Of a stretch of DNA of 45,692 nt, positions 32,840 through 41,135 are shown one piece after another (position 1 is the stretch's first letter; each line of letters starts with the position of its first letter). The stretch lies in contig JAQGHU010000087.1 in the NCBI GenBank assembly GCA_028291515.1, positions 1 through 45,692 of the forward strand, in the 5' to 3' direction. The notes under the pieces are model-generated. The model ran no database searches. It saw only the letters and a list, made by a program, of their open reading frames with translations, and had not been told where the DNA came from. The position numbers and the translations under genes are program-made. The DNA is from Schlesneria sp. GTDB lineage: Bacteria > Planctomycetota > Planctomycetia > Planctomycetales > Planctomycetaceae.

Positions 32840-34171
32840 ATGTTCGACATCCTTGGTTCCACCAATCGTAGCTGCGATGGTGTTTCGCGACGGAACTTCC
32901 TGCGAGTCGGCGGACTGGCCGTCGGCGGCCTGACGTTGCCCAATCTGCTGCGCAGCGAAGCAGTCGCGAAAGAAGCGGGGACATCCGCCAAGCGCAAAGC
33001 AGTGATCCTGGTCTGGCAAGCGGGCGGTCCCAGCCACCTCGATATGTACGACTTGAAGCCGACCGCTCCCGCCGAATATCGGGGCGAATTCAAGCCGATT
33101 CCGACCAATGTCTCTGGCATCGAGATCAGCGAGCATCTGCCATTGCAGGCCGCGATGTTCGACAAGTTCTCGGTCGTTCGCTCTGCGTTCCACACTAACG
33201 CCGGACACGGCATGGGTGCTCAGTGGATGCTGACCGGTTATCAGCCAACGATTGAAGTGAACGATAACATCTATCCGTCGTGCGGATCCATTGTCGCGGC
33301 ATTGCGTGGACCGAACGAACCCGGGATGCCCGCTTACTGCAACGTTCCCAATCGCCTCGACCTTGGCAAAGCGGCTTACCTGGGTGCGTCGTACAACCCG
33401 TTCTCACCGGACAGCGATCCGAATTCGCAAGGCTTCCAGGTTCGCAACATGAAGTTGCCCGGCAACCTGACTTTGAACCGCCTTGAACGTCGCCAGCAGT
33501 TGCTTGGTCAGGTCGACACGATTCGCCGCGACATCGACACCAAGGGCGACATCGCGGGACTCGACAAGTTCTATCACGATGCCTTCGAGATGGTGACGAA
33601 CGAAAAGGCACTGCGAGCGTTCGATATCCACAAGGAAGACCCCAAGCTGCGTGAGAAGTATGGCCGCAACGATCTCGGTCAAAGCTGCCTGCTGGCTCGC
33701 CGCCTGGTCGAGTCGGGCGTGACCTATATCACCGTGCAAGCGGGTGGCGGTTGGGACACTCACGCCAACAACTTTGCCGAACAGAAGAACCGACTGCTGC
33801 CACAATTCGACCGAGCTGTCGCCGCCCTCGTTGACGACTTGTTCGTTCGCGGACTTCAGGAAGAAGTTCTGGTGATGGCGATGGGTGAGTTCGGACGTAC
33901 GCCACGCATCAATCCGCAAGCAGGCCGCGACCACTGGCCAGGTGCAATGAGCGTTCTATTCGCGGGCGGCGGACTGAAGATGGGCCAGGCAATCGGTACC
34001 ACAGACTCCAAGGCCGAATACCCCACGAGCAAGCCCTATACGCCCGGCTGCGTTCTCTCCACGATGTATCACACGCTGGGAATCGATCATCAACACGTCT
34101 TCTACGACAACGGCCGCCGACCGATGCCGGTCCTCAGCGAAGGCCAGCCCATTACTGAGTTGGTTGGATAG
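32840..34171 (+). CDS. Tat-exported DUF1501 protein
   Basis: A 443-residue protein with a twin-arginine signal (SRRNFLRVGGLAVGG, residues 16-30) and a sulfatase/alkaline-phosphatase-like DUF1501 fold. Conserved segments include LVWQAGGPSHLDMYDLKP (about 55-72), NAGHGMGAQWMLTGY, VTYITVQAGGGWDTHANN, MAMGEFGRTPRIN and AGRDHWPGAMSVLFAGGGL, the usual metal-site and active-site blocks. It is exported folded, so a metal cofactor is likely. It is cotranscribed with the DUF1549 gene and ends in the hairpin at 34205. Confidence 0.93.
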   Translation: MFDILGSTNRSCDGVSRRNFLRVGGLAVGGLTLPNLLRSEAVAKEAGTSAKRKAVILVWQAGGPSHLDMYDLKPTAPAEYRGEFKPIPTNVSGIEISEHLPLQAAMFDKFSVVRSAFHTNAGHGMGAQWMLTGYQPTIEVNDNIYPSCGSIVAALRGPNEPGMPAYCNVPNRLDLGKAAYLGASYNPFSPDSDPNSQGFQVRNMKLPGNLTLNRLERRQQLLGQVDTIRRDIDTKGDIAGLDKFYHDAFEMVTNEKALRAFDIHKEDPKLREKYGRNDLGQSCLLARRLVESGVTYITVQAGGGWDTHANNFAEQKNRLLPQFDRAVAALVDDLFVRGLQEEVLVMAMGEFGRTPRINPQAGRDHWPGAMSVLFAGGGLKMGQAIGTTDSKAEYPTSKPYTPGCVLSTMYHTLGIDHQHVFYDNGRRPMPVLSEGQPITELVG

Positions 34172-34204
34172 AGATCGATCAATCACGTTCATGTAGCACC
34201 GCAT

Positions 34205-34250
34205 CAACAGGCCGCAGTCTCAACTCCATGAGATTGCGGCCTGTTGTTCT
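34205..34250 (+). terminator. hairpin terminator of the DUF1549-DUF1501 pair
   Basis: An 18-bp stem with one G-U pair (caacaggccgcagtctca at 34205-34222, tgagattgcggcctgttg at 34229-34246) and a 6-base loop, followed by a short T-rich stretch (ttctt). It lies 33 bp after the DUF1501 stop. Confidence 0.85.
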
Positions 34251-34382
34251 TGCAACGACAAATACTTCGTGCTTCACCTCGCTCAGTTTGCGAAGTATCA
34301 AGTTGTCGACGTATCATTCGGCTATCACTTCGGACGAAGATTCGCCGCCACGATCAAAGCTTACTCACGGAAGTTGATGGAC

Positions 34383-36728
34383 ATGCACAACTCTTGGATA
34401 CATCGTCCGTTTGTTTTCACCATAATGTTGGTAGCCTGCTACCTCGCATCAGCCGCAGATCAACCACCCATAGCCGACGCGAAAGCGACTGCTGGGGCGA
34501 TCGAGTCCGGGCAGCGAGTACTGACCTGCGGGAACAGCTTTCATGCTTGGTTCGTGGCTCCCATCCTGAAAGATATGGCTCATGGGGCCGGAATCGAAGG
34601 ACATGAAATCGTCGCCGAATCGAAGATTGGCGGCTCGCGAGCGATTCAGCATTGGGACGTACCCAACGATAAGAATCAGGCGAAAACGGCCTTGCGCGAA
34701 GGGAAGGTCGATGTCCTGACGTTGGCATGCATGCTTGAGCCAGACGAGGGGATTGAAAAATTCGCCCGACTGGGACTGGAGCATAACTCCAACTTCCGCG
34801 TCAGTTTGCAAGAGTTCTGGATCCCCTTCGATAAGTTCGAATGGCCGTTTCAGGGAAGTCACGATTCGGTGGACTTCAATGCTGCCACATCGCAGAAGCT
34901 GCAGGATCTGCATCGTCCATACTTCAAATCGATGGACGAATACGTCCGCAAGCTGAACAGTCAACTGGGCAAGCAAGTCGTGTTTGTTGCGCCGGCCGGT
35001 CAAGCCGTCGTCGCCCTGCGAGAAAAAGTGATGGCGGGCAAAGTGCCAGGGATCAAGGATCAGGCGGAGTTGTTCACCGATAAGCTTGGCCACCCACAAC
35101 ACACGGTCGAAGCGTTGGTCAGCTATGTTCACTTTGCCGTCGTCTATCGTCGGTCGCCAGTTGGCCTGCCGATACCGGCCGTGCTCAAAAGAGGAAGTCA
35201 TCCGCAGTGGGACGACAAGCTGAATCTCACGTTGCAGGAAATCGCCTGGCAGGCGGTGGTCGATCATCCCTTGAGTGGGCTCTCCGAGAAGTCCACAGAG
35301 GCGTTCTCGGGAGAAAAGACTTCCTGGCATGGTTTTGATCGCTACGATTTCCTGATGGATGAAGCGACGTTCGCGATCGAACCTCACAAAGCTGGACCGG
35401 ACGAGCGAGACGGGATCAATGGCCAGGTGAAAGGGAAGCTGCGTTGCGTCGTCGTCGTTCCCAAGCAAGCGGCCGAAGGAAAGCCGTGGTCCTGGCAGGG
35501 CTATTACTTCAATCATGAACCGCAAGCCGAAGTCGAACTGTTGAAGCGAGGCTTTCACATTGGCTACGTCTTTTCCGACACGGGCAAATCGTGGGAAGCG
35601 TGGTACGACTTCCTAACTCAGAATTATGGCCTCTCGAAGAAGCCGTCGTTCGTCGGGATGAGTCGCGGTGGTCGCAACGCCTTCACGTGGGCGACAACCA
35701 ATCCTGATAAGGTATCTTGCCTGTACGTCGATAATCCCGCGATCAGCCGCGAGAGCCTGATGAAGCTGGGTGCAATGGTTGAGCACGACATTCCGGTGCT
35801 AGACATCTGCGGCAGCCTCGATCCGATTCTGGGCAATCACACGTTGCCATTCGAGAGCTTGTATCAGCAACTTGGTGGTCGTGTTTCCGTAATGATCAAA
35901 GATGGGGCTGCTCACCACCCCCACAGCCTGCGCGATCCGTCGATCATCGCGGAATTTGTCGAGGGCAGCTTGCAGCCCGCTCGCGGGACGGCTCCCAAGT
36001 TCGCTGGCTCCAAGTTCACTCGCGCGTCGTTCTACAGCACGGAAAACATCTACCGGCACTTTCCCAAAGAGGGACAGTACATCTCGTGTCGCGGCCCGTG
36101 GTTTTCGGGTTCCTACGATCGCTACGAATTCCGCGTCGATGGAATTCGCGGTGCGGTCTCGGTAATCGCTCCGGCCAAGGCCGCATCTGGGACGCCTTGG
36201 GTCTATCGCCCCGACTTCGTCACACGAGATGCCCTTGTTGACATCGATCTGCTCGCGAAAGGATTTCACATCGTGGTCGGTCCCGTACCGACCGACACCG
36301 ATGGCCCGCTGCTGGATCAATGGAATACGGTCTACAAATACTTGGTCGATCACGGCTTCTCAGCAAAACCAGTTCTGGAAGGTTCCGGAGGAGCAGCGGG
36401 CGATGCCTACGCCTGGGCGATCGCGAACCCCGACAAGGTCAGTTGTATCTATGCCGAAAACCCGATCCTGCACAGTCACATGACGAAAGAACAACCACTC
36501 GATCATCTGGCCCCCTTGGCCAAAGCGGGCGTTCCCATCCTTCACGTCTGCGGTACCGCCGATCCCTCGTTCGAGACTCAATCGAAAGTGGCCGAAAAGC
36601 GATACAAAGAACTGAACCGACCGATAACGGTCATCGAACAGCCTGGCAACGGACATTTCCCGCTGGCACCGAAAGACCGAACGCCGGTCGTTGATTTCAT
36701 TGTCAAAGCGGCTGGCATCACCCAATAA
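34383..36728 (+). CDS. exported three-module protein: SGNH-like region plus two alpha/beta-hydrolase domains
   Basis: A 781-residue secreted protein. ATG 34383 (signal FVFTIMLVACYLASAA) is chosen; ATG 34377 is an equal alternative. Module 1 (about 40-260) starts VLTCGNSFHAWFVAPIL, an SGNH-esterase-like first block. Module 2 (about 300-560) is an alpha/beta hydrolase with nucleophile Ser427 in GMSRGG and a late His in AAHHPHSL. Module 3 (about 575-780) repeats the fold: VSCIYAENP mirrors VSCLYVDNP of module 2, its nucleophile elbow reads EGSGG (Ser668), with GNGHFPL near the end. So two hydrolases are fused in tandem, the second with an altered elbow. Carbohydrate or ester substrates are likely but unproven. 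It is not coupled to neighbours. Confidence 0.78.
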   Translation: MHNSWIHRPFVFTIMLVACYLASAADQPPIADAKATAGAIESGQRVLTCGNSFHAWFVAPILKDMAHGAGIEGHEIVAESKIGGSRAIQHWDVPNDKNQAKTALREGKVDVLTLACMLEPDEGIEKFARLGLEHNSNFRVSLQEFWIPFDKFEWPFQGSHDSVDFNAATSQKLQDLHRPYFKSMDEYVRKLNSQLGKQVVFVAPAGQAVVALREKVMAGKVPGIKDQAELFTDKLGHPQHTVEALVSYVHFAVVYRRSPVGLPIPAVLKRGSHPQWDDKLNLTLQEIAWQAVVDHPLSGLSEKSTEAFSGEKTSWHGFDRYDFLMDEATFAIEPHKAGPDERDGINGQVKGKLRCVVVVPKQAAEGKPWSWQGYYFNHEPQAEVELLKRGFHIGYVFSDTGKSWEAWYDFLTQNYGLSKKPSFVGMSRGGRNAFTWATTNPDKVSCLYVDNPAISRESLMKLGAMVEHDIPVLDICGSLDPILGNHTLPFESLYQQLGGRVSVMIKDGAAHHPHSLRDPSIIAEFVEGSLQPARGTAPKFAGSKFTRASFYSTENIYRHFPKEGQYISCRGPWFSGSYDRYEFRVDGIRGAVSVIAPAKAASGTPWVYRPDFVTRDALVDIDLLAKGFHIVVGPVPTDTDGPLLDQWNTVYKYLVDHGFSAKPVLEGSGGAAGDAYAWAIANPDKVSCIYAENPILHSHMTKEQPLDHLAPLAKAGVPILHVCGTADPSFETQSKVAEKRYKELNRPITVIEQPGNGHFPLAPKDRTPVVDFIVKAAGITQ

Positions 36729-36885
36729 AGGCCCTGTCCGGCGCGCACATCGATCAGCGTTGATATTGAATTGTGCCTTGTTTTGATGAGAAATTACGGT
36801 TCGCGGCCTGATGTTGCAGCCAGTCTGAACTGTCTGCTACAGTCGGTTGCCTCAAAGGACACTGCATACAAGAGTTGGAATTCGC

Positions 36886-37677
36886 ATGGCCCGCTTTACG
36901 CAAGCCGATTTGTCGGAACTGAACAAGACATTTGAAGGACGCACGCCGGACGAACTGCTGCAGTGGGCAGGAGCGATTTTTGGGAAACGCGTCGCGGTCT
37001 TGTCGGCCATGCAGATGGCGGGAAGCGTTGTCTGCCATATGCTCAGCCGGTTGCAGGTCAACATCCCGGTGCTATTTGTTGATACCGGCGTTAACTTCCC
37101 CGAGACGATCGAAACGCGCGACCGGATCGCTCACGATTACAAACTCGATGTCATCACGTTGACTCCCAAGTTGACGATGGAAGAGCAGACCGCGAAGTAT
37201 GGCATTCTGTACCTGACTCCCGAAGGACAGAAGGAATGCTGCGAGATGCGCAAGTCCGCTCCACTGCATGAAGCGCGTGGCCGCTTCGATTGCCTGGTCG
37301 GCAGTCTGCGCCGCGCGGAAGGGGGAGCTCGCAGCCGGTTCCAGATCCTGTCAGTCGATCCCGCGATGAATTGCATTCGCGTCAATCCGCTGGCCAACTT
37401 CGGCGACGAAGAAATGGAACGCTACATCGCTGACCACAAGGTGATTGTGAACCCGCTACACTATCAAGGGTTCTCGACAATCAGTTGCAATCGCTGCACG
37501 ACCCCCGTCCTGCCGGGTGAACCGAAGCGAGCCGGTCGGTGGCGGCATCTGGGTCCGTGGTCGGTCTATTGCGGGATTAATCCCACCGACATGGACGGCG
37601 GCACGTCGCTGGCGATTGATCTGCCTCAAGAGTTGATCGATCGATTGCTCGGCCGCACGACCGACTTCAGCATCTGA
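36886..37677 (+). CDS. cysH: phosphoadenosine/adenosine phosphosulfate reductase (CysH family)
   Basis: A 263-residue cytosolic enzyme that reduces (phospho)adenylyl sulfate to sulfite in sulfate assimilation. [10 protein letters not shown] (65-74) is the nucleotide-binding signature. Cys118-Cys119 and Cys201/Cys204 (SCNRC) are the four ligands expected for the 4Fe-4S cluster of APS-type reductases. RAGRW followed by YCGIN (Cys229) corresponds to the catalytic ECGLH segment of the family, with GIN in place of GLH. ATG 36886 is supported by GGAA six bases upstream. The cluster cysteines favour APS rather than PAPS. No other cys genes are nearby. Confidence 0.88.
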   Translation: MARFTQADLSELNKTFEGRTPDELLQWAGAIFGKRVAVLSAMQMAGSVVCHMLSRLQVNIPVLFVDTGVNFPETIETRDRIAHDYKLDVITLTPKLTMEEQTAKYGILYLTPEGQKECCEMRKSAPLHEARGRFDCLVGSLRRAEGGARSRFQILSVDPAMNCIRVNPLANFGDEEMERYIADHKVIVNPLHYQGFSTISCNRCTTPVLPGEPKRAGRWRHLGPWSVYCGINPTDMDGGTSLAIDLPQELIDRLLGRTTDFSI

Positions 37678-37690
37678 CGCAGAGGATGAT

Positions 37691-37771
37691 GGGAGGGCGA
37701 GGCTCCTGCCGACACGCGCAGTTATTGTGCGTCCATCAACAATCACGGCTCGGCAGGAGCCTCGCCCTCCC
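37691..37771. repeat. perfect 22-bp inverted repeat (long hairpin)
   Basis: Arms at 37691-37712 (gggagggcgaggctcctgcc and on) and 37750-37771 are exact reverse complements, with a 37-bp spacer. I recall this GC-rich unit as a dispersed repeat in planctomycete genomes. It lies between the convergent cysH and coproheme decarboxylase genes and may act as a bidirectional terminator, although no T-run follows. Confidence 0.93.
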
Positions 37772-37780
37772 AAGTTCTGG

Positions 37781-38623
37781 TCACACCTGCAGATGTTCGA
37801 GCGCTTCGACGGGCGACATCGGATAGCTGACGTAGAACGGGCCGAATTCGGCGTACTTCGCGGATGCCGTATCGAACCGCATCGTGTAAACGATGTCCTT
37901 GATGGACTCTGGATTGCGGCCCCACAGCGTGACGCCCCATTCCCAATCGTCCAGACCGGTTGATGCAGTGATCAGCTGCGAGACGCGACCGGCAAACTTG
38001 ATTCCACTGGTCGCATGTTCGGCCATCAATGATGATCGGACGCTGAACGGTTCGGTGAACCAGTTCGCGATTGGATGGCGCGCCTTATTCATCGGATAGA
38101 AACAGGTGACTGGCCACGCTGGAAAATCGGGGCACAGGCGCTGCCGATTCATCATCGGCAAGCGTTGGCTATAGGCGTTGACCTTCGCCGCATAAGCCGG
38201 ATCGTCGGGCGACACCCCTTCCAGCCGCAATCGCTCGGAATACTGTTCGATCGTGGGAACGTACTCGGAGATTTCGGTGATCGAAACGAACGAGTAGACC
38301 GGTTGCAGAGCGGCACCCAGCGGGCTTCCTCGCAGTCCTTGTCGCACGCCGTCGATCAGCAGGGGATCCGGATCCATGATCATCAGGCCGAGGTCCGCTT
38401 TATGACCCGACACGACTGATGTCTGCAGTCGAACCGGGGCACCCGGACGCGCAGGATCGAGCAGATGAGCGACGATTTCGCGTCCTTCTGCCAACTGCTT
38501 CGGATCCAACTTGTTCAGCGCGGCTTGATCGATGCGATAGTACAGGTGCAGGCAATGCCAGCCTTCAGCAAGTTTAGCACTCGGTTCGGGCAAGGCCTGC
38601 GGGGCATGACTCGGTCGATTCAC
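37781..38623 (-). CDS. chdC: coproheme decarboxylase (ChdC/HemQ, chlorite dismutase family)
   Basis: A 280-residue enzyme that converts coproheme to heme b in the coproporphyrin-dependent pathway. The catalytic Tyr176 and Lys180 lie in YPMNKAR, the proximal heme ligand is His203 in MAEHA, and DDWEWGVTLWG plus the C-terminal YAEFGPFYVS are family signatures. An N-terminal copy of the barrel (about 22-120, GWHCLHLYYRI; YSFVSITEISEY) precedes the active one. The start is GTG 38623; no in-frame ATG with a better site was found. It is heme-related but not adjacent to other heme genes here. Confidence 0.92.
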   Translation of the reverse strand: MNRPSHAPQALPEPSAKLAEGWHCLHLYYRIDQAALNKLDPKQLAEGREIVAHLLDPARPGAPVRLQTSVVSGHKADLGLMIMDPDPLLIDGVRQGLRGSPLGAALQPVYSFVSITEISEYVPTIEQYSERLRLEGVSPDDPAYAAKVNAYSQRLPMMNRQRLCPDFPAWPVTCFYPMNKARHPIANWFTEPFSVRSSLMAEHATSGIKFAGRVSQLITASTGLDDWEWGVTLWGRNPESIKDIVYTMRFDTASAKYAEFGPFYVSYPMSPVEALEHLQV

Positions 38624-38686
38624 TAATTCGTTCCCGTTGAAAAACTCGTTCGGATTTATCAGGTCAGCAACCGATTCGCGGTCGCA

Positions 38687-39058
38687 TCATTCTTCCATCG
38701 GCAACTGTTCGGACTTGGGGTAACCCGTCCACAACAGCGGCTTGGCGGCCTTCGGCAATTCAGCTCGTTCCAATAACCCCAGGATCTGGATGACAGTGGG
38801 GTTCGTCGGCAGTTCTTTCTTCAGTCGCTGGACGATCTCAGTCGTTACCATCTTTTCGCCAGGACCGGAAGCACCTTCCAGGAAAGCTCGCTTCTGATCG
38901 TAGACCGCCCAGAAGATCGTTCGCTCGAAGTTTTTCACATTATCGCGAACTTTGGTCGCTTCGCCACCTTTGCAGCGTTGGCCGTTCACGCGGTACATCT
39001 CGCGACGCTCAAAAATGATCGCGATCACGTTCCAGTCTTTTGTGCTGAACAGACCCAT
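38687..39058 (-). CDS. conserved hypothetical protein
   Basis: A 123-residue cytosolic-looking protein starting MGLFSTKDWNVIAIIFERRE. It is basic in the middle (GQRCKGGEATKVRDNVKNFERT) and has a helical C-terminal half (TEIVQRLKKELPTNPTVIQIL). ATG 39058 is preferred because GGGAA precedes it; the open frame reaches 39196. No family is recognised. It is followed on the same strand by the coproheme decarboxylase gene 63 bp away, so the two may be cotranscribed. Confidence 0.65.
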   Translation of the reverse strand: MGLFSTKDWNVIAIIFERREMYRVNGQRCKGGEATKVRDNVKNFERTIFWAVYDQKRAFLEGASGPGEKMVTTEIVQRLKKELPTNPTVIQILGLLERAELPKAAKPLLWTGYPKSEQLPMEE

Positions 39059-39333
39059 GGCGCAGTTCCCAAGACGATTGTGCCGACACACGAGGATTTG
39101 TACCACGTGTGGTGCCGTTTCGCCATGAGAGCGTTTGGCGTGCGGGAAGCCCCAACCACGCATCGCCTGCGACTTTTGCAACAGGCGATGCAACACCGGA
39201 TCGCTGTTGTTTAGGCCGGGTCAAAGCCACAACAGAGAAGGAGCGTCCGCACTGCCAATGCCGCGCGGACTCCCCTTGGCTTCTCAGGTCAACGACGATT
39301 CACCTTTCGCTCCATATGGGCGGCCGGCTTCGA

Positions 39334-40704
39334 TCATTTGATCTTTTCGGCCGGGACACTGAACATCCCCATGCCTCCGCCCATGCCACCCATTCCCATG
39401 CCTCCCATGCCGCCTCCCATCCCCATGCCGCCACCCATCCCTCCGCCCATTCCACCACCCATGCCCCCCATCATGGGTGCTTGAGGAGTCCGAATCGGAA
39501 TGACAAGATCCGCGACCGGATAGACTCGAGCCGACATCTTTTCGTCGGCCTTGGCCTGCGTCGTGATCTTCATCACTTCGTCTTCGATGATGTAAGTCAG
39601 ACCGAGGGGTTCCAGCATCAGCCGCAAGGCGCTGCGCAGCGAAATACCGGTCATCACCAAGGTGATCTGTTGATCGGTGGCGACACCTTCGTCCTGCAAG
39701 GCCTGCTTATCCAACCAGATTTCGATATGGTGCAGATCCTCCAGATAGTTCAACGCCTCTTCGAGTGGGTTATCCGTAAACGAAACTTCAGTCGTCTCGG
39801 CCAATGATCTCTGAATGCGTTTTTCATTCGGCGTGCTTTTCTTCAGATCGACCGTCGCATGTTGTTTGCGACGTTCGGAAAGAGCCTTCCAGACTGAAGC
39901 CGGAGGGAACCGTAACGGCGGTTCGTCGGGGAAGGGAATGTGAGACACTTCGACCTGGTACAGTGTCTCGAGCAGTTCGTCGGCGCGTCGAGCACGCAGG
40001 CGGTACGCTCGAGTGAGCTGATGAGCGGACTCCGCATCGAAGCGAGCTGCGGTAGACGCTCCTTCTCCAGGTCGCATATCGATCGCGACATCGGCGACGA
40101 GTTGCGCTTCCGCATAAGCATCGTCACGACCGTGACGACCTTCCTGCATCAACGATCGGACTCGGTCGATCAGGTTCTCCAATCGTTCTTCATCGAGCAT
40201 CGCCTGTTCCGACAGCCGGGCCTGAGCTTCCTGCTGAGCACGGCGTTCCAGCGCTCGAGTCAACTGCTGTTGCAGTTGATCTTGTTTGACCTCTTGCTGC
40301 TGAATAGTGCTCTCCAACTGCTTTTGCATGCGCAGTCGATCTTCGGGAGCAATATCGATCGCAGCCCTGACTGACCCGAGTGACTGCTTCAACGCCGCGA
40401 GTCCGAATGCGGGATCATCGCTTTCCCGGGCCGACTCGATCGAGTGACTGACTTCATTGCGAAGCTTCTCGGTCTGCAGTCGCGTCATTTCCTGCTGATT
40501 TTCCAACAGGCTTGCATTGGGATCCGGGGCAGCCTGCAATTCTTGATCGCTAGAGGGGACTGCCGCAGCGGCCTGCTTGGCCTGACGAATGACTGACTTG
40601 CCAGTCATAAACTTCGGGGGTCCGTCTGCAACAGCCGACCCCTCACACCATCCAGCCGCGACGAACGGCAACAACATCAGCGCCTTTGTCGAGTATCGAA
40701 GCAT
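39334..40704 (-). CDS. exported coiled-coil protein with STN-like domain and Gly/Met-rich tail
   Basis: A 456-residue secreted protein with a signal peptide (1-27), a long coiled coil (about 50-180, very rich in Gln, Glu and Arg), an STN/secretin N0-like domain (about 300-400: VSFTDNPLEEALNYLEDLHH, then GISLRSALRLMLEPLGLTY) and a C-terminal tail of about 40 residues composed almost only of Gly and Met (MGGGMGGGMGGGMGMGGG). STN domains bind partners at the outer membrane gate of secretins; the tail is a planctomycete trait. It lacks the secretin pore domain, so it may be an accessory. The low-complexity tail is in the window at about 39350-39480. Confidence 0.8.
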   Translation of the reverse strand: MLRYSTKALMLLPFVAAGWCEGSAVADGPPKFMTGKSVIRQAKQAAAAVPSSDQELQAAPDPNASLLENQQEMTRLQTEKLRNEVSHSIESARESDDPAFGLAALKQSLGSVRAAIDIAPEDRLRMQKQLESTIQQQEVKQDQLQQQLTRALERRAQQEAQARLSEQAMLDEERLENLIDRVRSLMQEGRHGRDDAYAEAQLVADVAIDMRPGEGASTAARFDAESAHQLTRAYRLRARRADELLETLYQVEVSHIPFPDEPPLRFPPASVWKALSERRKQHATVDLKKSTPNEKRIQRSLAETTEVSFTDNPLEEALNYLEDLHHIEIWLDKQALQDEGVATDQQITLVMTGISLRSALRLMLEPLGLTYIIEDEVMKITTQAKADEKMSARVYPVADLVIPIRTPQAPMMGGMGGGMGGGMGGGMGMGGGMGGMGMGGMGGGMGMFSVPAEKIK

Positions 40705-41027
40705 CTCACCTCACCCTAGCCCATGGAAGGAAAGAGTCGCAGCCCCGAGGAGGCCGCGAAGTAACGCACGCGGCTCGCCAATAGCATCGCCTATGCCAAC
40801 TGAAATTCTTGCTAAGACTCTGTCAGAGAATTCAGTGGGAAGCATTCATCACGGGCCGCGGGATCCAAATTGGGCCAAAAGCTTACGATTTCGCAGAAAT
40901 CTGAGGTCACCTGTCCAAAACAAGGCTCCCATCATCGGCAACACTCTTACCATAAGGCTGGATACGATGTTGCCGAATTGGCTAGTAGCTAGCTTCTTTA
41001 TCATTACACTCTAGTAACAAAAGAGAA

Positions 41028-41050
41028 AAAAGCAGGCCTCAACCGAGGCC
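41028..41050 (-). terminator. orphan minus-strand terminator-like hairpin
   Basis: Stem ggcctc (41035-41040) / gaggcc (41045-41050), loop aacc, followed on the minus strand by a T-run (41026-41032 is a-rich on the plus strand). No minus-strand gene ends here, so it may close a short non-coding or leader transcript, or be a coincidence. Confidence 0.55.
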
Positions 41051-41060
41051 GCGTCACCGC

Positions 41061-41090
41061 TTGACCCGTCTCGCGCACGACCTGTATCGT
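41061..41090 (+). promoter_or_regulatory. possible sigma-70 promoter of the sugar-binding gene
   Basis: TTGACC at 41061-41066 and TATCGT at 41085-41090 with an 18-bp spacer, 46 bp before ATG 41136. The -35 is close to consensus; the -10 is weak. Confidence 0.35.
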
Positions 41091-41135
41091 GTGCCCAACT
41101 CCTTCCGATTCACTTCTACTTCTGAGGTTTCCACG

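Larger units (their letters stand above)
40705..41135. other. divergent intergenic region, 431 bp
   Basis: It lies between the minus-strand STN gene and the plus-strand sugar-binding lipoprotein. It contains the minus-strand hairpin at 41035-41050 and the possible promoter at 41061-41090. No gene is seen. Confidence 0.6.

Noticed and set aside
34449-35558. 369-codon minus-strand open frame
   Set aside because: Antisense shadow of the three-module hydrolase gene; no domain or ribosome site.
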